DNA of 64,000 nt from Xenopus tropicalis (taxonomy: Eukaryota > Chordata > Amphibia > Anura > Pipidae): contig NC_030680.2 in assembly GCF_000004195.4 (NCBI RefSeq), forward strand, positions 1,800,964 to 1,864,963, in the 5' to 3' direction. Made by a program: the position numbers and the translations under genes. The notes below the pieces were generated by a model. It worked only from the letters and a program-made list of their open reading frames with translations. It did not search any database and was not told the DNA's origin. Each line of letters opens with the position of its first letter. Positions within the stretch are counted from its first letter, which is position 1. Below, piece by piece: positions 44,096-55,473 of this stretch.

Positions 44096-44392
44096 CTGGT
44101 AATTTTAGAAGATAATTTTTTTTCAGCGGATGTTGCAGATCCCGTCGCTTTACCCAACAGCTGACAACTTTCCCACAATGCTCTGCTGTAGGTGTTAGTG
44201 TGAGGATGAATGAGACAGAATTCTGGTTTATTTCAGTGTTTCTCATTTCTCTCTCAATTGGTTCCCCACTTACTCGCCATTCTGCTGTGACATCACAAAT
44301 ATCGCAGCCAATCACCTCACAGCTTAGTGTTAGTGGTTTCCCGTATATTGGGGGATTTGTATTGCAAGTGATGTCTTTGATATCTGGGAACC
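44096..44392 (-). CDS. IgC1 exon 5 of the multi-C1 array
   Basis: Acceptor TTCAG|GG (44393) and donor CCAG|GTAAGT (44095) define a 297-bp phase 1-1 exon of 99 codons. It has the canonical cysteines and tryptophan: PLTLSCEVIGCDICDVTAEW and VVSCWVKRRDLQHPL. An extra pair of cysteines (GCDIC) in the B-C loop and another before the F strand (EHCGK) are unusual. Confidence 0.88.
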
Positions 44393-44539
44393 CTGAAAAG
44401 AAATAAGTGTTGTATTAAATTAAAATTTCTAAATACGACTTCCCAATATACAAACCCCCATATTCAGCCAAAGCTGTGACCAAAATATGCAGCTTCAACC
44501 AAGTGTCCAACTTGGTGTTTAGGGATAATCACAATGGCA

Positions 44540-45097
44540 TTAAAGGGAAACTAAACCCTGCGGCACAGCGCGGCTCAACCCAACGTTACTCGGCTGTTGC
44601 CGGACTACAAATCCCAGAATAATGTAACATATAATGAAGGGTGAGGCATGCTGGGAGCTGTAGTCCAGCAACATCAGGGCTGTATTCTTAAAGCAATATT
44701 GCCCAATAAAACTTTCCCCCATTAAAATGCAAGAAATCCCCCAATGAGAATCCCAGCTGATGTGAGTAAATCCGGCTCCCTGTTCTCTGTTCCTGCAATT
44801 GGAGTTGGGAGCAATAAGCACAGTTTCCCAGCACTGAACAAGTCTGTCCCTTTATCCCCATGTCTGATTCCTGTGCCATATAATGAGGGGAAAATGCCAT
44901 CATTATCTCTATATGTAAGGTACCAGCAAGGGGCCTGACACAGGGAATCAGCATTCTCATTGGTCACTTCTCCTGCATTTATAATGAAGTTATTTATCAG
45001 TAGAATTCTCATTGGGGAATTTTCTTGCATCTATAATGATGTTTTTTGTCAACTTCTATAGCAACACTAGGGGGCGCAGTGGGGCAGCATCACGGCT
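44540..45097 (-). mobile_element. T2-type MITE, intronic
   Basis: Starts TTAAAGGGAAACTAAACCCT at 44540 and extends to CTAGGGGGCGCAGTGGGGCA near 45090, the internal border of the other terminus. Lies in the intron between C1 exons 4 and 5. Confidence 0.8.
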
Positions 45098-45299
45098 AAC
45101 ATCACATAAAAGGCTGAACCTCTGACTTGCTGATCTATAGGGTGTTGTTTTTGATGTTTTTAAATGTACTGACCTTACAAAAATGTTTTTATTACAGCCC
45201 TTTGACTCCTTTCACCTGTCTCAAGCTTGACCTGATCTGCTGCTCTACTGTCTCGCTCAGCAAGGATGTCTCACTCAAGATGTCTCTCTATGTAAATAC

Positions 45300-45611
45300 C
45301 TTTTAGCTTTAAATGATATGTCCTTATGGTCATCTCCATGGAATGTGTGATCTCCACGTGGTATTCTGCCCCATGTTGGTTAATAGTAGGAATAAATATC
45401 ATTTCTGTTGTTTTAGAGAACAGTCCGGACTCGGGGTCCTGCTGGGCAGGTTCTGTATCGTTTGCAGGAGAGATGGTTTTCCGGCCCTGGTACCAACGGA
45501 CTGAGCAGGTTGCAGGGTAGAAATCCCGGGCAGTACAGGATAATGTGACAGGTTGGTCGCACTCAGGGACCTCAGGCTTACACTCTATTTCACTTATCAG
45601 TGGTTTAGAGA
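45300..45611 (-). CDS. IgC1 exon 4 of the multi-C1 array
   Basis: Acceptor GACAG|TC (45612) and donor AAAAG|GTATTT (45299) give a 312-bp phase 1-1 exon of 104 codons. It reads QPVTLSCTARDFYPATCSVR, WYQGRKTISP and AEYHVEITHSMEMT. The B-strand cysteine and C-strand tryptophan are canonical. The F-strand cysteine is replaced by histidine (EYHVEIT where C1 domains have Y-x-C-x-V), while an extra cysteine appears in the C strand (ATCSVRW). Weak donor; readthrough would reach a stop 12 codons later. Confidence 0.87.
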
Positions 45612-45696
45612 CTGTCATGTAAACAGGAAAAAAACCAGAGGATTATGGGGATTGTAGAACCTGTATCATTTCATCCAAATTGCTCTGAGGCTGAGA

Positions 45697-46231
45697 GAGG
45701 GGAGAGACATAGAGAGGAGAGACATAGAGGGGAGAGACATAGAGAGGAGAGACATAGAGAGGAGAGACATAGAGGGGAGAGACATAGAGAGGAGAGACAT
45801 AGAGAGGAGAGACATAGAGAGGAGAGACATAGAGGGGAGAGACATAGAGAGGAGAGACATAGAGGGGAGAGACATAGAGAGGAGAGACATAGAGAGGAGA
45901 GACATAGAGAGGAGAGACATAGAGAGGAGAGACATAGAGGGGAGAGACATAGAGGGGAGAGACATAGAGAGGAGAGACATAGAGAGGAGAGACATAGAGA
46001 GGAGAGACATAGAGAGGAGAGACATAGAGGGGAGAGACATAGAGGGGAGAGACATAGAGGGGAGAGACATAGAGAGGAGAGACATAGAGAGGAGAGACAT
46101 AGAGAGGAGAGACATAGAGGGGAGAGACATAGAGAGGAGAGACATAGAGAGGAGAGACATAGAGAGGAGAGACATAGAGAGGAGAGACATAGAGGGGAGA
46201 GACATAGAGAGGAGAGACATAGAGGGGAGCG
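45697..46231 (-). repeat. 15-bp minisatellite, about 36 copies, intronic
   Basis: Unit GAGAGACATAGAGAG with an A/G variant (AGAGGGG). Because 15 is a multiple of 3, both strands stay open for about 190 codons; this is not coding. Lies in the intron between C1 exons 3 and 4. Confidence 0.97.
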
Positions 46232-46372
46232 CAGGAATGTAGAGCATTAAAAGCAGATTGAATATTTTTTTACTTTATGAGCCAATAGACTGGGAACCAA
46301 GAGAGTCTCTAGTAATGAAGGGGAGGAGATTGGCTGAGAAACGTGACCCGGATTGGACCCGGTGCTACTTAC

Positions 46373-46678
46373 CCAGATGTTTCAGTTCCCAGGAAACACA
46401 TTTAGGATGTTGGAGACTCTCATGAGAGACCTCACACCGGAACCTCTTCCCAATGTCCCTCACACTGGGTCTGTATGTGGCACGGCTGGTACCATGGAAC
46501 AACCCGCTGGCATCAGGGAGTATTGGGTCATTGTGTGATGCCAAGAGCTCATCCCCCTTATACCAGGAAACTCCCAGGGGCTCTGGGTGGAAGGAATGGA
46601 TTGTGCAGGATAACGTGGTCTCTTTGCCCACAGGTAGAACCTCTGATAATGTCTGTATGGGATCCAACTCTGGGAGAG
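46373..46678 (-). CDS. IgC1 exon 3 of the multi-C1 array
   Basis: Acceptor ATTTAG|CT (46679) and donor CTGG|GTAAGT (46372) give a 306-bp phase 1-1 exon of 102 codons. A canonical C1 domain: ETTLSCTIHSFHPEPLGVSW, YKGDELL, RATYRPSVRDIGKRFRCEVS, then HESLQHPK (like the C-V-x-H-x-S-L of MHC and Ig C domains). Confidence 0.9.
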
Positions 46679-46807
46679 CTAAATACAAAAGGGTCAGTGT
46701 ATTTTGCAATGTAACTTACCAGCAGAGCTTGTTCCATATATAAGGATAAAGCAGAATAAACATGGGAAATAAAGAAACAGATATAGATATAAAGAAAATG
46801 ACTTTAC

Positions 46808-47185
46808 CTAAAACCTGCATTTCCATACGTTTCTCGGCTGTATGTTCTGTGGCGTAATGGTGAGTCCTACAGACGTACTGAGCCCCGTGATCCCCCCTCA
46901 CTGTGGGCTTCAGGGTCACGTTGCTTAGGAAGTAGTTGAGATGATCTTCTTCTTCTCCCTCTTGTTTTTCATATTCTGCCAGCTCATGTAAATATCTTGG
47001 GTCACAGATGGTGGATGTACCTTTATCCCAGCGCAGAAGTTCTGTTTCCCGACCCCCCGAATCCACTTTCAGCCAAGTAACAGAGAGCGGCTTTGGCTTG
47101 AACCCATAGATGGGGCAGGTCAGAGTCAGGGATTCCCCCTGGAGGATACGGAGCGGGGATACGATTTTGGATATCTTTGGGTTGA
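46808..47185 (-). CDS. IgC1 exon 2 of the multi-C1 array
   Basis: Acceptor ACTAG|TC (47186) and donor TTTAG|GTAAAG (46807) give a 378-bp phase 1-1 exon of 126 codons. It reads ESLTLTCPIYGFKPKPLSVT, WLKVDSGGRE, then a 30-residue acidic insertion (LAEYEKQEGEEEDHLNYF), then VTLKPTVRGDHGAQYVCRTH. Cysteines and tryptophan are canonical. A sequon (NVT) precedes the E strand. The insertion makes it longer than a normal C1 domain. Its decayed copy is at 28995-29440. Confidence 0.9.
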
Positions 47186-47546
47186 CTAGTAGTAATAAAG
47201 GAAAATAACATTAGAAATGAGACATTGGCTATACAGTAACTCATTACATGGGGATCTAGAGTAGACCGACATACAGTAGATCTCCTTGTCAGGATAGAGA
47301 TCTACAATGAGCTTTTGTTGCTCTCAGACTCACATTGGTCACTGCCTCCTCATATAATATGATTTCTGCTCACAGAGAAGGCCCAATTACATTTGGTAAC
47401 AATGAACCCCAAGCTCTCTGGTGGGCACGTTAGCAGGTACCAGAATAAGTAAATAACCCAGTAACTTCATCTGTCTGTGCAGTGGGAACTCCAGGCAACC
47501 TACCTTTACTATCTCCTCAACACACTATCAATAGAATGGCCTACAC

Positions 47547-47838
47547 CAGTGATCCCCAACCAGTAACCCTGGGGCAACATGTTGGATGTTGCTCTCAGTG
47601 CCCCCAAACCAGGGAGTTATTTTTGAATTCCTGACTTGGGGGCAAGTTTTGGTTGAATAAAAACAAGATTTCCTACCAAATAAAGCCCCTGTAAGCTGAT
47701 AGGGTACATAGAGGCCCCTAATAGCCAATCACAGCCCTTATTTGGCTCCTCCATGAACTTTTATGGTGCTTGTGTTGCTCTTGAAGCCTTTCTACATCTG
47801 ATTGTGGCTCCCGAGTAAGAAAGGTTGGGGACCTCCCG
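47547..47838. mobile_element. hAT-type MITE with 8-bp target duplication
   Basis: Left end CAGTGATCCCCAACC, right end GGTTGGGGACC(TCCC). Flanks GCCTACAC (47539-47546) and GCCTACAG (47839-47846) look like an 8-bp target duplication with one change, as expected for hAT. Confidence 0.75.
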
Positions 47839-47943
47839 CCTACAGTATATATTTCATGTCTACTCTCTGGTACCTAGTACCTTCCATACTTACCCAACTT
47901 GGACTCTCTCTCTCAAGTGGGCCCTCAGTGTTCTGTGTGTGTG

Positions 47944-48485
47944 TGTACAGAGAGATACCATAAAACTATGGCACATAGGGATTCCCCTGTACTAAGCACA
48001 ATTCAGCAGGAACAGCCCCCTAAGTTTGCCCATAGCCTGTACAGAGAGATACCATAAAACTATGGCACATAGGGATTCCCCTGTACTAAGCACAATTCAG
48101 CTGGAACAGCCCCCTAAGTTTGCCCATAGCCTGTACAGAGAGATACCATAAAACTATGGCACATAGGGATTCCCCTGTACTAAGCACAATTCAGCAGGAA
48201 CAGCCCCCTAAGTTTGCCCATAGCCTGTACAGAGAGATACCATAAAACTATGGCACATAGGGATTCCCCTGTACTAAGCACAATTCAGCAGGAACAGCCC
48301 CCTAAGTTTGCCCATAGCCTGTACAGAGAGATACCATAAAACTATGGCACATAGGGATTCCCCTGTACTAAGCACAATTCAGCAGGAACAGCCCCCTAAG
48401 TTTGCTCATAGCCTGTACAGAGAGATACCATAAAACTATGGCACATAGGGATTCCCCTGTACTAAACATAATTCAGCAGGAAACT
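47944..48485 (-). repeat. 94-bp minisatellite, about 5.8 copies, intronic
   Basis: The unit contains GTACAGAGAGATACCATAAA, ACTATGGCACATAGGGATTC and CAGGAACAGCCCCCTAAGTT. Lies in the intron between C1 exons 1 and 2. Confidence 0.96.
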
Positions 48486-48548
48486 TTAAGTGAAAAATGG
48501 ACTGTCACAAAATAAGCTTTATTAACAAATAAAGTCATGTGTACTTAC

Positions 48549-49022
48549 CTCCCTTGACATCCAGCCGATGGGACACAGAGATGGGGGCACTCAGAGTAAT
48601 GTGATACACTCGCACTGTCAGTTCTGCCCCATCATCTGCCTCTATGTCGGGGGTTATACGGATTGTGCACTGACAGTTGGAAATACGATATTCACTTGTT
48701 GTTATTACAGGAACCATTTCCACTCGCAGCGCCCTCTGTGCCGGGGGCAGATATTGCACATTCCCATTTCCCATTAACCCCTCTCTCTCTGGCGCAATAA
48801 CCACACTCTGCTCATCTCTGTGATGCGCCACTGGGGCAACGGAACCAGTTTGGGCCTCAGAATCCCAGGAGTAAATTTCCATCACTTCTCCCCTTTTTCT
48901 TCTCAAAAACAATGTAATTCTGATGGGTTTGGGTCGGAAACCAGAGATCTGGCAGGAGAGAGTCGCCTCGTTCATATGCACCAAATGTTCCGCTCCGGTA
49001 ATGGAAGAGAGTTTGGGGGGTT
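48549..49022 (-). CDS. IgC1-like exon 1 of the multi-C1 array (long, non-canonical)
   Basis: Acceptor TTACAG|AA (49023) and donor GGAG|GTAAGT (48548) give a 474-bp phase 1-1 exon of 158 codons, much longer than a normal ~100-residue domain. It reads NEATLSCQISGFRPKPIRIT, LFLRRKRGEV, a ~45-residue insertion, ISNCQCTIRITPDIEADDGA and ELTVRVYHITLSAP. The B-strand cysteine is present. The C-strand tryptophan is replaced by Leu/Phe and the F-strand cysteine by threonine (ELTVRV). Two cysteines (NCQC) sit in the E strand instead. Confidence 0.82.
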
Positions 49023-49284
49023 CTGTAACAAATAAACCCATTTAGTTACCAGTAAATTGCAGTGTTAGTGCCACAGAGGGAGCCACCGGGGACCAGCGAG
49101 ACTTATTCTTTATTATTTGAGACATTTTATTTACAAATTAGACAGAGATATAAATATGCAATCTGGTGCCAAACAAGTGGCTGGAGAAGGAAAAGAGATT
49201 CAGATCCTGTTTTTAAAAAAAATTGTGGTAATTCTTAATCAGGTTTGTGCATTTTTATACTGTGGGGGTGTAAAGATCCTACTG

Positions 49285-49722
49285 TTTAATATACTGTATA
49301 TACTCGAGTATAAGCCTAGTTTTTCAGCACCCAAAATGCGCTGAAAAGTCACCCTCGGCTTATACTCGAGTCGGGTGCCATGGGTCCCTCTAGACTAGCA
49401 CCCTCTGTCCTTTGTGTACAAATTAGGCCCCCCACAACCAGACCCTCCAGTGCTTATTGTTTTTGTTGACCCCCTTCTCCACTTACAGAGCTAGTTTGCT
49501 CTTTTTCTTTGAAATAAATATTTAAAAACATATACCCCACTGATGCCTCAATTAATGTAATTTTATTGGTATTTATTTTGATGAAACTTAGCAGTAGCGG
49601 CTGCATTTCCCACCCTAGGCTTATACTCGAGTCAATACATTTTTCCCAGTTTTCTTAGGTAAAATTAGGTACCTCGGCTTATATTCCCATCGGCTTATAC
49701 TCGAGTATATACGGTATATATT
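49285..49722. mobile_element. MITE with TATACTCGAGTATAAGCC termini
   Basis: Left ATATACTCGAGTATAAGCC, right GGCTTATACTCGAGTATATA, plus two internal repeats of GGCTTATACTCGAGTC. Inverted ends and TA flanks suggest a Tc1/mariner-type MITE. Confidence 0.75.
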
Positions 49723-50062
49723 GTACAGAAAATGGGGAAAAAAAATCACAAAAGTAACGTCCAATGGATCAACGAAGGTCTCAGAAGCACAAATGTTGCT
49801 GCAATTAGAATCCTGAGCCAGAACGGAAAGCGAGGGGGGTCATTTCTCAAAGAAACACAATGGCAAGATATGATTGGGTTTTAACCCATCATTATATTAT
49901 TCCAAATATAAAACAATAAATGGGCAGGTGATGTGGCTACGCATGTAGTAAGCAATATCAGTAGCATAAAGATAAGGGCATTGTTACACCCAGAAGGCAA
50001 ACGTACATGATATTTGCTTCCATCAAACCTGCACAAACATAGGAAACAAATGAAATTCACTA

Positions 50063-50242
50063 TGGGGTGTGTTTACTAAGACTGGAGATAAATATCACCA
50101 GTGATGTTGTCCATAGCAACCAATCAGCAATTAGTTAGAATAAGTCACCCACAAGTTAGCAATCAAAAGCAAAGATCTGATTTGTTGCTATGGACAACAT
50201 CACCGGTGATATTTATCTCTAATCTTAGTAAACACGCCCCTA
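50063..50242. mobile_element. Palindromic MITE with GGGGTGTGTTTACTAAGA termini
   Basis: Left arm ...GTTTACTAAGACTGGAGATA, GTGATGTTGTCCATAGCAAC; right arm is the reverse complement (GTTGCTATGGACAACATCAC, ATCTTAGTAAACACGCCCC). Confidence 0.85.
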
Positions 50243-50547
50243 AGATTCCATCTATGTTGCCATATACAGAGCCCGAAGTGTTTCCCCCCCTTCTTCAGTA
50301 AAATATTACCGTTTAGAGTAACATTTTAGTGTGTTATAGAATGTCATGTCCTTGGAAACTTTTCAATTGGTCTTAATTTTCTATTTTTTTTTGGTAGATT
50401 TTTATGTCTTTTTCTTCTCCATTAGTCAGACGTCAGGAGGGGGTCACTGACCCCGGCAGCCAAAAATCTCTTGTTCTGAGGCTACAATTTTAATGTTACC
50501 GTTACTTTTTTAAATGGGAATTATTAATCAGAATGTTGGATACCACA

Positions 50548-50753
50548 TGTAATCAGGGTTGGACTGGGGTGTGGAGGGCCCACCGGGGCCCGCGCCCATA
50601 GTATACCCCCCCGAGGGCCCCCCACCCGATGACCTTCCCCAAGCGCGTAAATATAACGCGTCGGGGCAGGAGCAGGGGGAGCGTCTCAAGGGTCGGGTCT
50701 GGGCTGCCGGGGCCCACTAGAGCCGGGGCCCACCAGGCCCAGTCTGACCCTGC
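50548..50753. mobile_element. MITE with CAGGGTTGGACTGGG / CCCAGTCTGACCCTG ends
   Basis: Inverted termini of the same family as 15596 and 16641; GC-rich interior. Confidence 0.7.
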
Positions 50754-50759
50754 ATCTAA

Positions 50760-51347
50760 TATGACTATACTGCTTGCATAGAACAGAAGCCAGAATGTAC
50801 GTGGAAAGGGCAGGTACAAAATAGACTTTATGTGCATTTTAGTGCGACATAATAAACAGCACCGGCACACAAATGGTGCATTATGATTGTGATAAACTGC
50901 TTGGGTATCTGTGGGTTAAATGGTCCTGCTGTGTAAGTACAAGTGAAGCAGCCGGACAAGCCCAATAACCTCTGGTACATTTATTATAACATGGCAGGAA
51001 AGATTGACAGGCTCCATATTTGCTTTCAGCATAAACAGGAAGTGGGAAACAGGAAGAGGATATTGAATCATGAGAGAAATGGCAAAACAGTAGGAATGCC
51101 CTTAACCAAAATGTCCACACAGTGATAAAGAGATCCTGTCAGCATCATTATATAGCCATACAGTATGTGTATAATCCATACAGAAATCTGTTTATAAGGG
51201 CTGTAAATATACCTATAAATAAACCCACAGTGGGATCCAATGACCTAAGAAGAACAGTGACCTTATATCCCCCCAGTTACGTCACTTACACAGAGTAGGG
51301 TGGCCACCTCACCCCTTTAATACATATAGAATCCCCGTCCTGCATGG
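50760..51347. other. Spacer, no gene recognised
   Basis: A minus-strand frame starting at 51120 has a hydrophobic N-terminus but no donor or following domain that I could support. Confidence 0.4.
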
Positions 51348-52970
51348 CTAATTAACTATTAAAAAAAAGGAGAAGAAATACAAGGAGACACCCAAACAGG
51401 TGGTCCCTGTCTAGACTTCAGAATTGCTGCACCGTTAACCCCAAAAAAGAAAGAGAAAAAAGGTGAAAATTATAATAGGCAATTCACTTGATCAAGTGTC
51501 ATGGGACATTAAAACTTAACCTTTATTGGTAAAAATTAAAAGATTAAAGTATATCTAGAAATAATCCCCATTAAAAATCGCCTGGGGTGATATTCAATTA
51601 AAGTACAAACTATGAGGTATTATAAGGCTGCTCAGAGTTAACCTGCCTCATTCAATTCATTAAATGTATCAGCTTAAAAAATAACTATTGTATCAAACAC
51701 TCTCCACAATTCAAAAGCCCCGTAGAGGCAGCCAAGGAGAGATTGCAAAAACACCTGCAACAATTGTTGCAAGATTGTTGCCAAACAAGGAGAGCTCGAG
51801 TCCCGTTTCCTTATGAGCTATATTAACTGCTGGAACGGGGTAGGGGATTCAGACCTCGTGGTAGCTGTGTTAAAGTACAGAACTCTTTCAGCTACAGGCT
51901 ACAAATTCGGCCGTTTTCTGTGCCCCCCACCCCACCATGAAATGAGTGCAGGTAGCTCAAAATTGCAGCTTAACCTCCCGTTTTTTTTAACATTGAGGCA
52001 CCCCTGCTTACTAAAATGCACATCAGTCGTGCAGACAAATCAGCCAAAGCTCCTCGTGAAGGGGCGAAACGCGCGTCGGGCTTGAAGGGGGGTGGAGCGG
52101 GTGTTGATGCGGGGCTCTGGGTTTGGAAGGGTGGGCTGATTTGTCTGCACGACTGATGTGCATTTTAGTAAGCAGGGGTGCCTCAATGTTAAAAAAAACG
52201 GGAGGTTAAGCTGCAATTTTGAGCTACCTGCACTCATTTCATGGTGGGGTGGGGGGCACAGAAAACGGCCGAATTTGTAGCCTATAGCTGAAAGAGTTCT
52301 GTACTTTAACACAGCTACCACAAGGTCTGAATCCCCTACCCCGTTCCAGCAGTTAATATAGCTCATAAGGAAACGGGACTCGAGCTCTCCTTGTTTGGCA
52401 ACAATCTTGCAACAATTGTTGCAGGTGTTTTTGCAATCTCTCCTTGGCTGCCTCTACGGGGCTTTTGAATTGTGGAGAGTGTTTGATACAATAGTTATTT
52501 TTTAAGCTGATACATTTAATGAATTGAATGAGGCAGGTTAACTCTGAGCAGCCTTATAATACCTCATAGTTTGTACTTTAATTGAATATCACCCCAGGCG
52601 ATTTTTAATGGGGATTATTTCTAGATATACTTTACTCTTTTAATTTTTACCAATAAAGGTTAAGTTTTAATGTCCCATGACACTTGATCAAGTGAATTGC
52701 CTATTATAATTTTCACCTTTTTTCTCTTTCTTTTTTGGGGTTAACGGTGCAGCAATTCTGAAGTCTAGACAGGGACCACCTGTTTGGGTGTCTCCTTGTA
52801 TTTCTTCTCCTTTTTTTTGTACAATTTTACTTCAGTTGCACATTACCTCAGTGTTCTTACTCCATTTCATACAATCTTAAGATAGGAGTGTAGACAGCTA
52901 CAAGCTGAAAGTGCATAGTTAGAGAGGACGGTGCTAGCTTTTTCCATTTCTATATTCTAATTAACTATTA
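51348..52970. mobile_element. Palindromic element with 14-bp target duplication
   Basis: CTAATTAACTATTA occurs at 51348-51361 and 52957-52970. Between them are nearly perfect inverted arms (51362-52039 and 52133-52815), a 90-bp centre with TCGTGAAGGGGCGAAACGCG, and a 141-bp asymmetric tail. Same architecture and target-duplication length as the element nested at 32746-33863. Confidence 0.9.
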
Positions 52971-53337
52971 GTTTAGATGCCTGCTGCAGACTGAACTGAT
53001 TTACGTGCAGCCATGGCGAATAAAATATTTTCAACATACAGTCATTTGCTTTTAGGTTTGGTTTAATTTCATTTTAATTTGAACTAAAGATTAATCACAT
53101 CTGTCACCTGTCCTTTACTTTTTGTCAGGGGAAAGTTCATTTCTGCTCCGATTTTGACATTGTCTTCAGGGTTTATTATGGATGTTGCTGTCGCATTGTA
53201 TTACGCATTCAGTTTCCCTAATAAAATCTTTTTCTACAATATAAATAGATGAAGTTCAAGTGGAATATCTGGAATATAAGTGGAATTATTATTTCAGCAG
53301 TTCCCATACAACTCATGGGTTCCTCTCTGGATTAGCG

Positions 53338-54538
53338 CTAGTGATGAGCGAATCTGTCCCGTTTTGCTTCGCCGAAAAATTCACGAAACGGCGAAAATGT
53401 CGCACATCAAAAAAAAATTGTCGCCCGCGGCTATTCTTTTTTCACGCGGCTATTCTTTTTTCACGCGGCTATTCTTTTTTCACGCGGCTATTCTTTTGTC
53501 GCCCACAGCTATTCTTTCATCACATGACTATTCTTTTGTTGCGCTGCTATTCTTTTGTCACCCACGGCTATTCTTTCATCACGCGCTATTCTTTTGTCGC
53601 CCGCGGCTATTCTTTTGTCGCCCGCGGCTATTCTTTTGTCGCCTGCGGCTATTCTTTTGTCGCACGGCTATTCTTTCATCACGTGACTATTCTTTTGTTG
53701 CGTGGCTATTCTTTTGTCACCCACGGCTATTCTTTCATCACGCGCTATTCTTTTGTCGCCCGTGGCTATTCTTTTGTCGCCCGCGGCTATTCTTTTGTCG
53801 CACGGCTATTCTTTCATCACGTGACTATTCTTTTGTTGCGCAGCTATTCTTTCGTCGCCCGCGGCTATTCTTTTGTCGCCCGCGGCTATTCTTTTGTCGC
53901 CTGCGGCTATTCTTTTGTCGCACGGCTATTCTTTCATCACGTGACTATTCTTTTGTTGCGTGGCTATTCTTTTGTCACCCACGGCTATTCTTTCATCACG
54001 CGCTATTCTTTTGTCGCCCGTGGCTATTCTTTTGTCGCCCGCGGCTATTCTTTTGTCGCACGGCTATTCTTTCATCACGTGACTATTCTTTTGTTGCGCA
54101 GCTATTCTTTCATCGCCCGCGGCTATTCTTTTGTCGCCTGCGGCTATTCTTTTGTCGCCAGCGGCTATTCTTTTGTCGCACGGCTATTCTTTCATCATGC
54201 GGCTATTCTTTCATCACGTGACTATTCTTTTGTCGCGCAGCTATTCTTTCGTCGCCCGCGGCTATTCTTTTGTCGCCTCCGGCTATTCTTTCGTCGTCCC
54301 CGGCTATTCTTTTGTCGCGCGGCTATTCTTTCGTCGCCCGCGGCTATTATTTTGTCACGCGGCTGTTATTTTGTCACCCGCAACTATTCTTTTGACACGG
54401 GCGACAATTTTTGGATGTGCAACGAATTTTTCCGCAGCAAATTTTTTCATCCATTTCACGCAACAATCAGCTAATGGCGAAACGCGGAAATTTGCCGCAA
54501 ATCCATGCCTGGCGAAACATTTCGCCCATCACTAATTA
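53338..54538. mobile_element. MITE with tandemly amplified core
   Basis: Ends AGTGATGAGCGAATCTGTCC (left) and TTTCGCCCATCACTAATTAG (right) are inverted. The interior between AAAATTGTCGCCC and GGGCGACAATTTTTGG is expanded into an array. Confidence 0.88.
53425..54395. repeat. ~19-22-bp irregular repeat inside the MITE, about 45 copies
   Basis: Unit CGCGGCTATTCTTTTGTCGC with variants (TTTCATCACG, TTGTTGCG). A higher-order pattern of about 290 bp recurs (TTTCATCACGTGACTATTC at 53670, 53811, 53932, 54071, 54209 with alternating spacing). Confidence 0.9.
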
Positions 54539-54539
54539 G

Positions 54540-55470
54540 CACCCAATCACGGCCCCCGCCTGGGGTAGCCACCTATTCTTGAAAAAAAATACCAGCCTTC
54601 CTATACATCATATAGCTTTTTTTCCAGTAGCAACCCTGCCCGGAGCCCAATGTCAGCCTGCAGCAAAAAGCCTTGTTTGCTTGTATCCAACACTGCCACA
54701 AAGGCCACCGCTCCCTTACTTTCTCCCAGGCCTGAACAATGTAATAAGTAACATTTCCAGTTCTTTATATAGATTGCTATTAGAGATGCACTGAATGCAG
54801 GATTCGGGATTGGGCCAGGATTTGGCCTTTTTCAGCGGGATTTAGGTTACAGTTGCCACCTCCGCCGATGTTTGTCGCCAGGCAGGGGACGGGCAGAGAT
54901 GTCATAGGGCAGGGGAGAGGCGGGCTGTGACATCACAGGACGGGGAAGAGGTGGGGCCATGATGCCAATGAGCAGGGCTATGACGCAGAGATTGCCCAAT
55001 CACCATGTCAGTCTTAGTGAGTTCTGCCCAGTTTTCCTAATTAGTTAAACCAGGCAGGAGGTTTCAACCCGGACAACTCTTCCAAAACCGGGCTATCTGG
55101 GTCAAAACCAGGCAGGTGGCAACCCTAATTCAGCCAAAGTGCCTGGCCGAACTGAATCCAGATCCTTAAAAACTGTCACATGAACACAGAAGTTGACAAT
55201 ATTTTACCGCCGGCTACTCGTGCAGTGCCCCTAAGAATTCCCTGAATTTCTATACTGTGTATGTGGGCAATAACTACCTGGGAAAGGAAAATAAAAATGG
55301 AGGTCCAGTCATGTACCCCGACCTATTTGTTTTGTCTATAAAGCTCCCCAGCCTGGCCCATAGGACTGGTGTTTCACCTGCCCCCCCCCGGAGAGCCTTT
55401 ACTTGCCCTTTACATGTTATTTACCGTATCTCAGGTTAAATGCGTTTCATTCGTACCTTACCTTATTTCT
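54540..55470. other. Intron or intergenic stretch between C1 array and TM exon
   Basis: No V-set, leader or cytoplasmic exon could be supported. The cytoplasmic tail exons of the B7-H6-like gene should lie here or further left, but short tail exons cannot be recognised by eye. Confidence 0.4.
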
Positions 55471-55473
55471 TAC

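Noticed and set aside
45271..45299. Readthrough of C1 exon 4 into a 12-codon tail as a secreted terminus
   Set aside because: A phase-1 donor at the domain end fits all neighbouring exons; readthrough cannot be supported from sequence alone.
45645..46250. 201- and 193-codon frames of REERH / LLSMS repeats
   Set aside because: A 15-bp repeat is open in both strands by arithmetic; it lies in an intron.
47944..48485. Possible CRISPR array (regular repeats)
   Set aside because: Directly abutting, near-identical 94-bp units with no unique spacers, in a vertebrate genome.
50881..51120. Minus-strand frame beginning MWTFWLRAFLLFCHFS as leader of the multi-C1 gene
   Set aside because: Hydrophobic start but no donor in phase 1 and no neighbouring V exon; probably chance.
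51813..52366. Two near-identical frames on opposite strands as a duplicated gene pair
   Set aside because: They are the two arms of a palindromic mobile element.
53260..54535. 404-codon frame of FVARGYSF repeats as a membrane protein
   Set aside because: It is the amplified core of a MITE with terminal inverted repeats.
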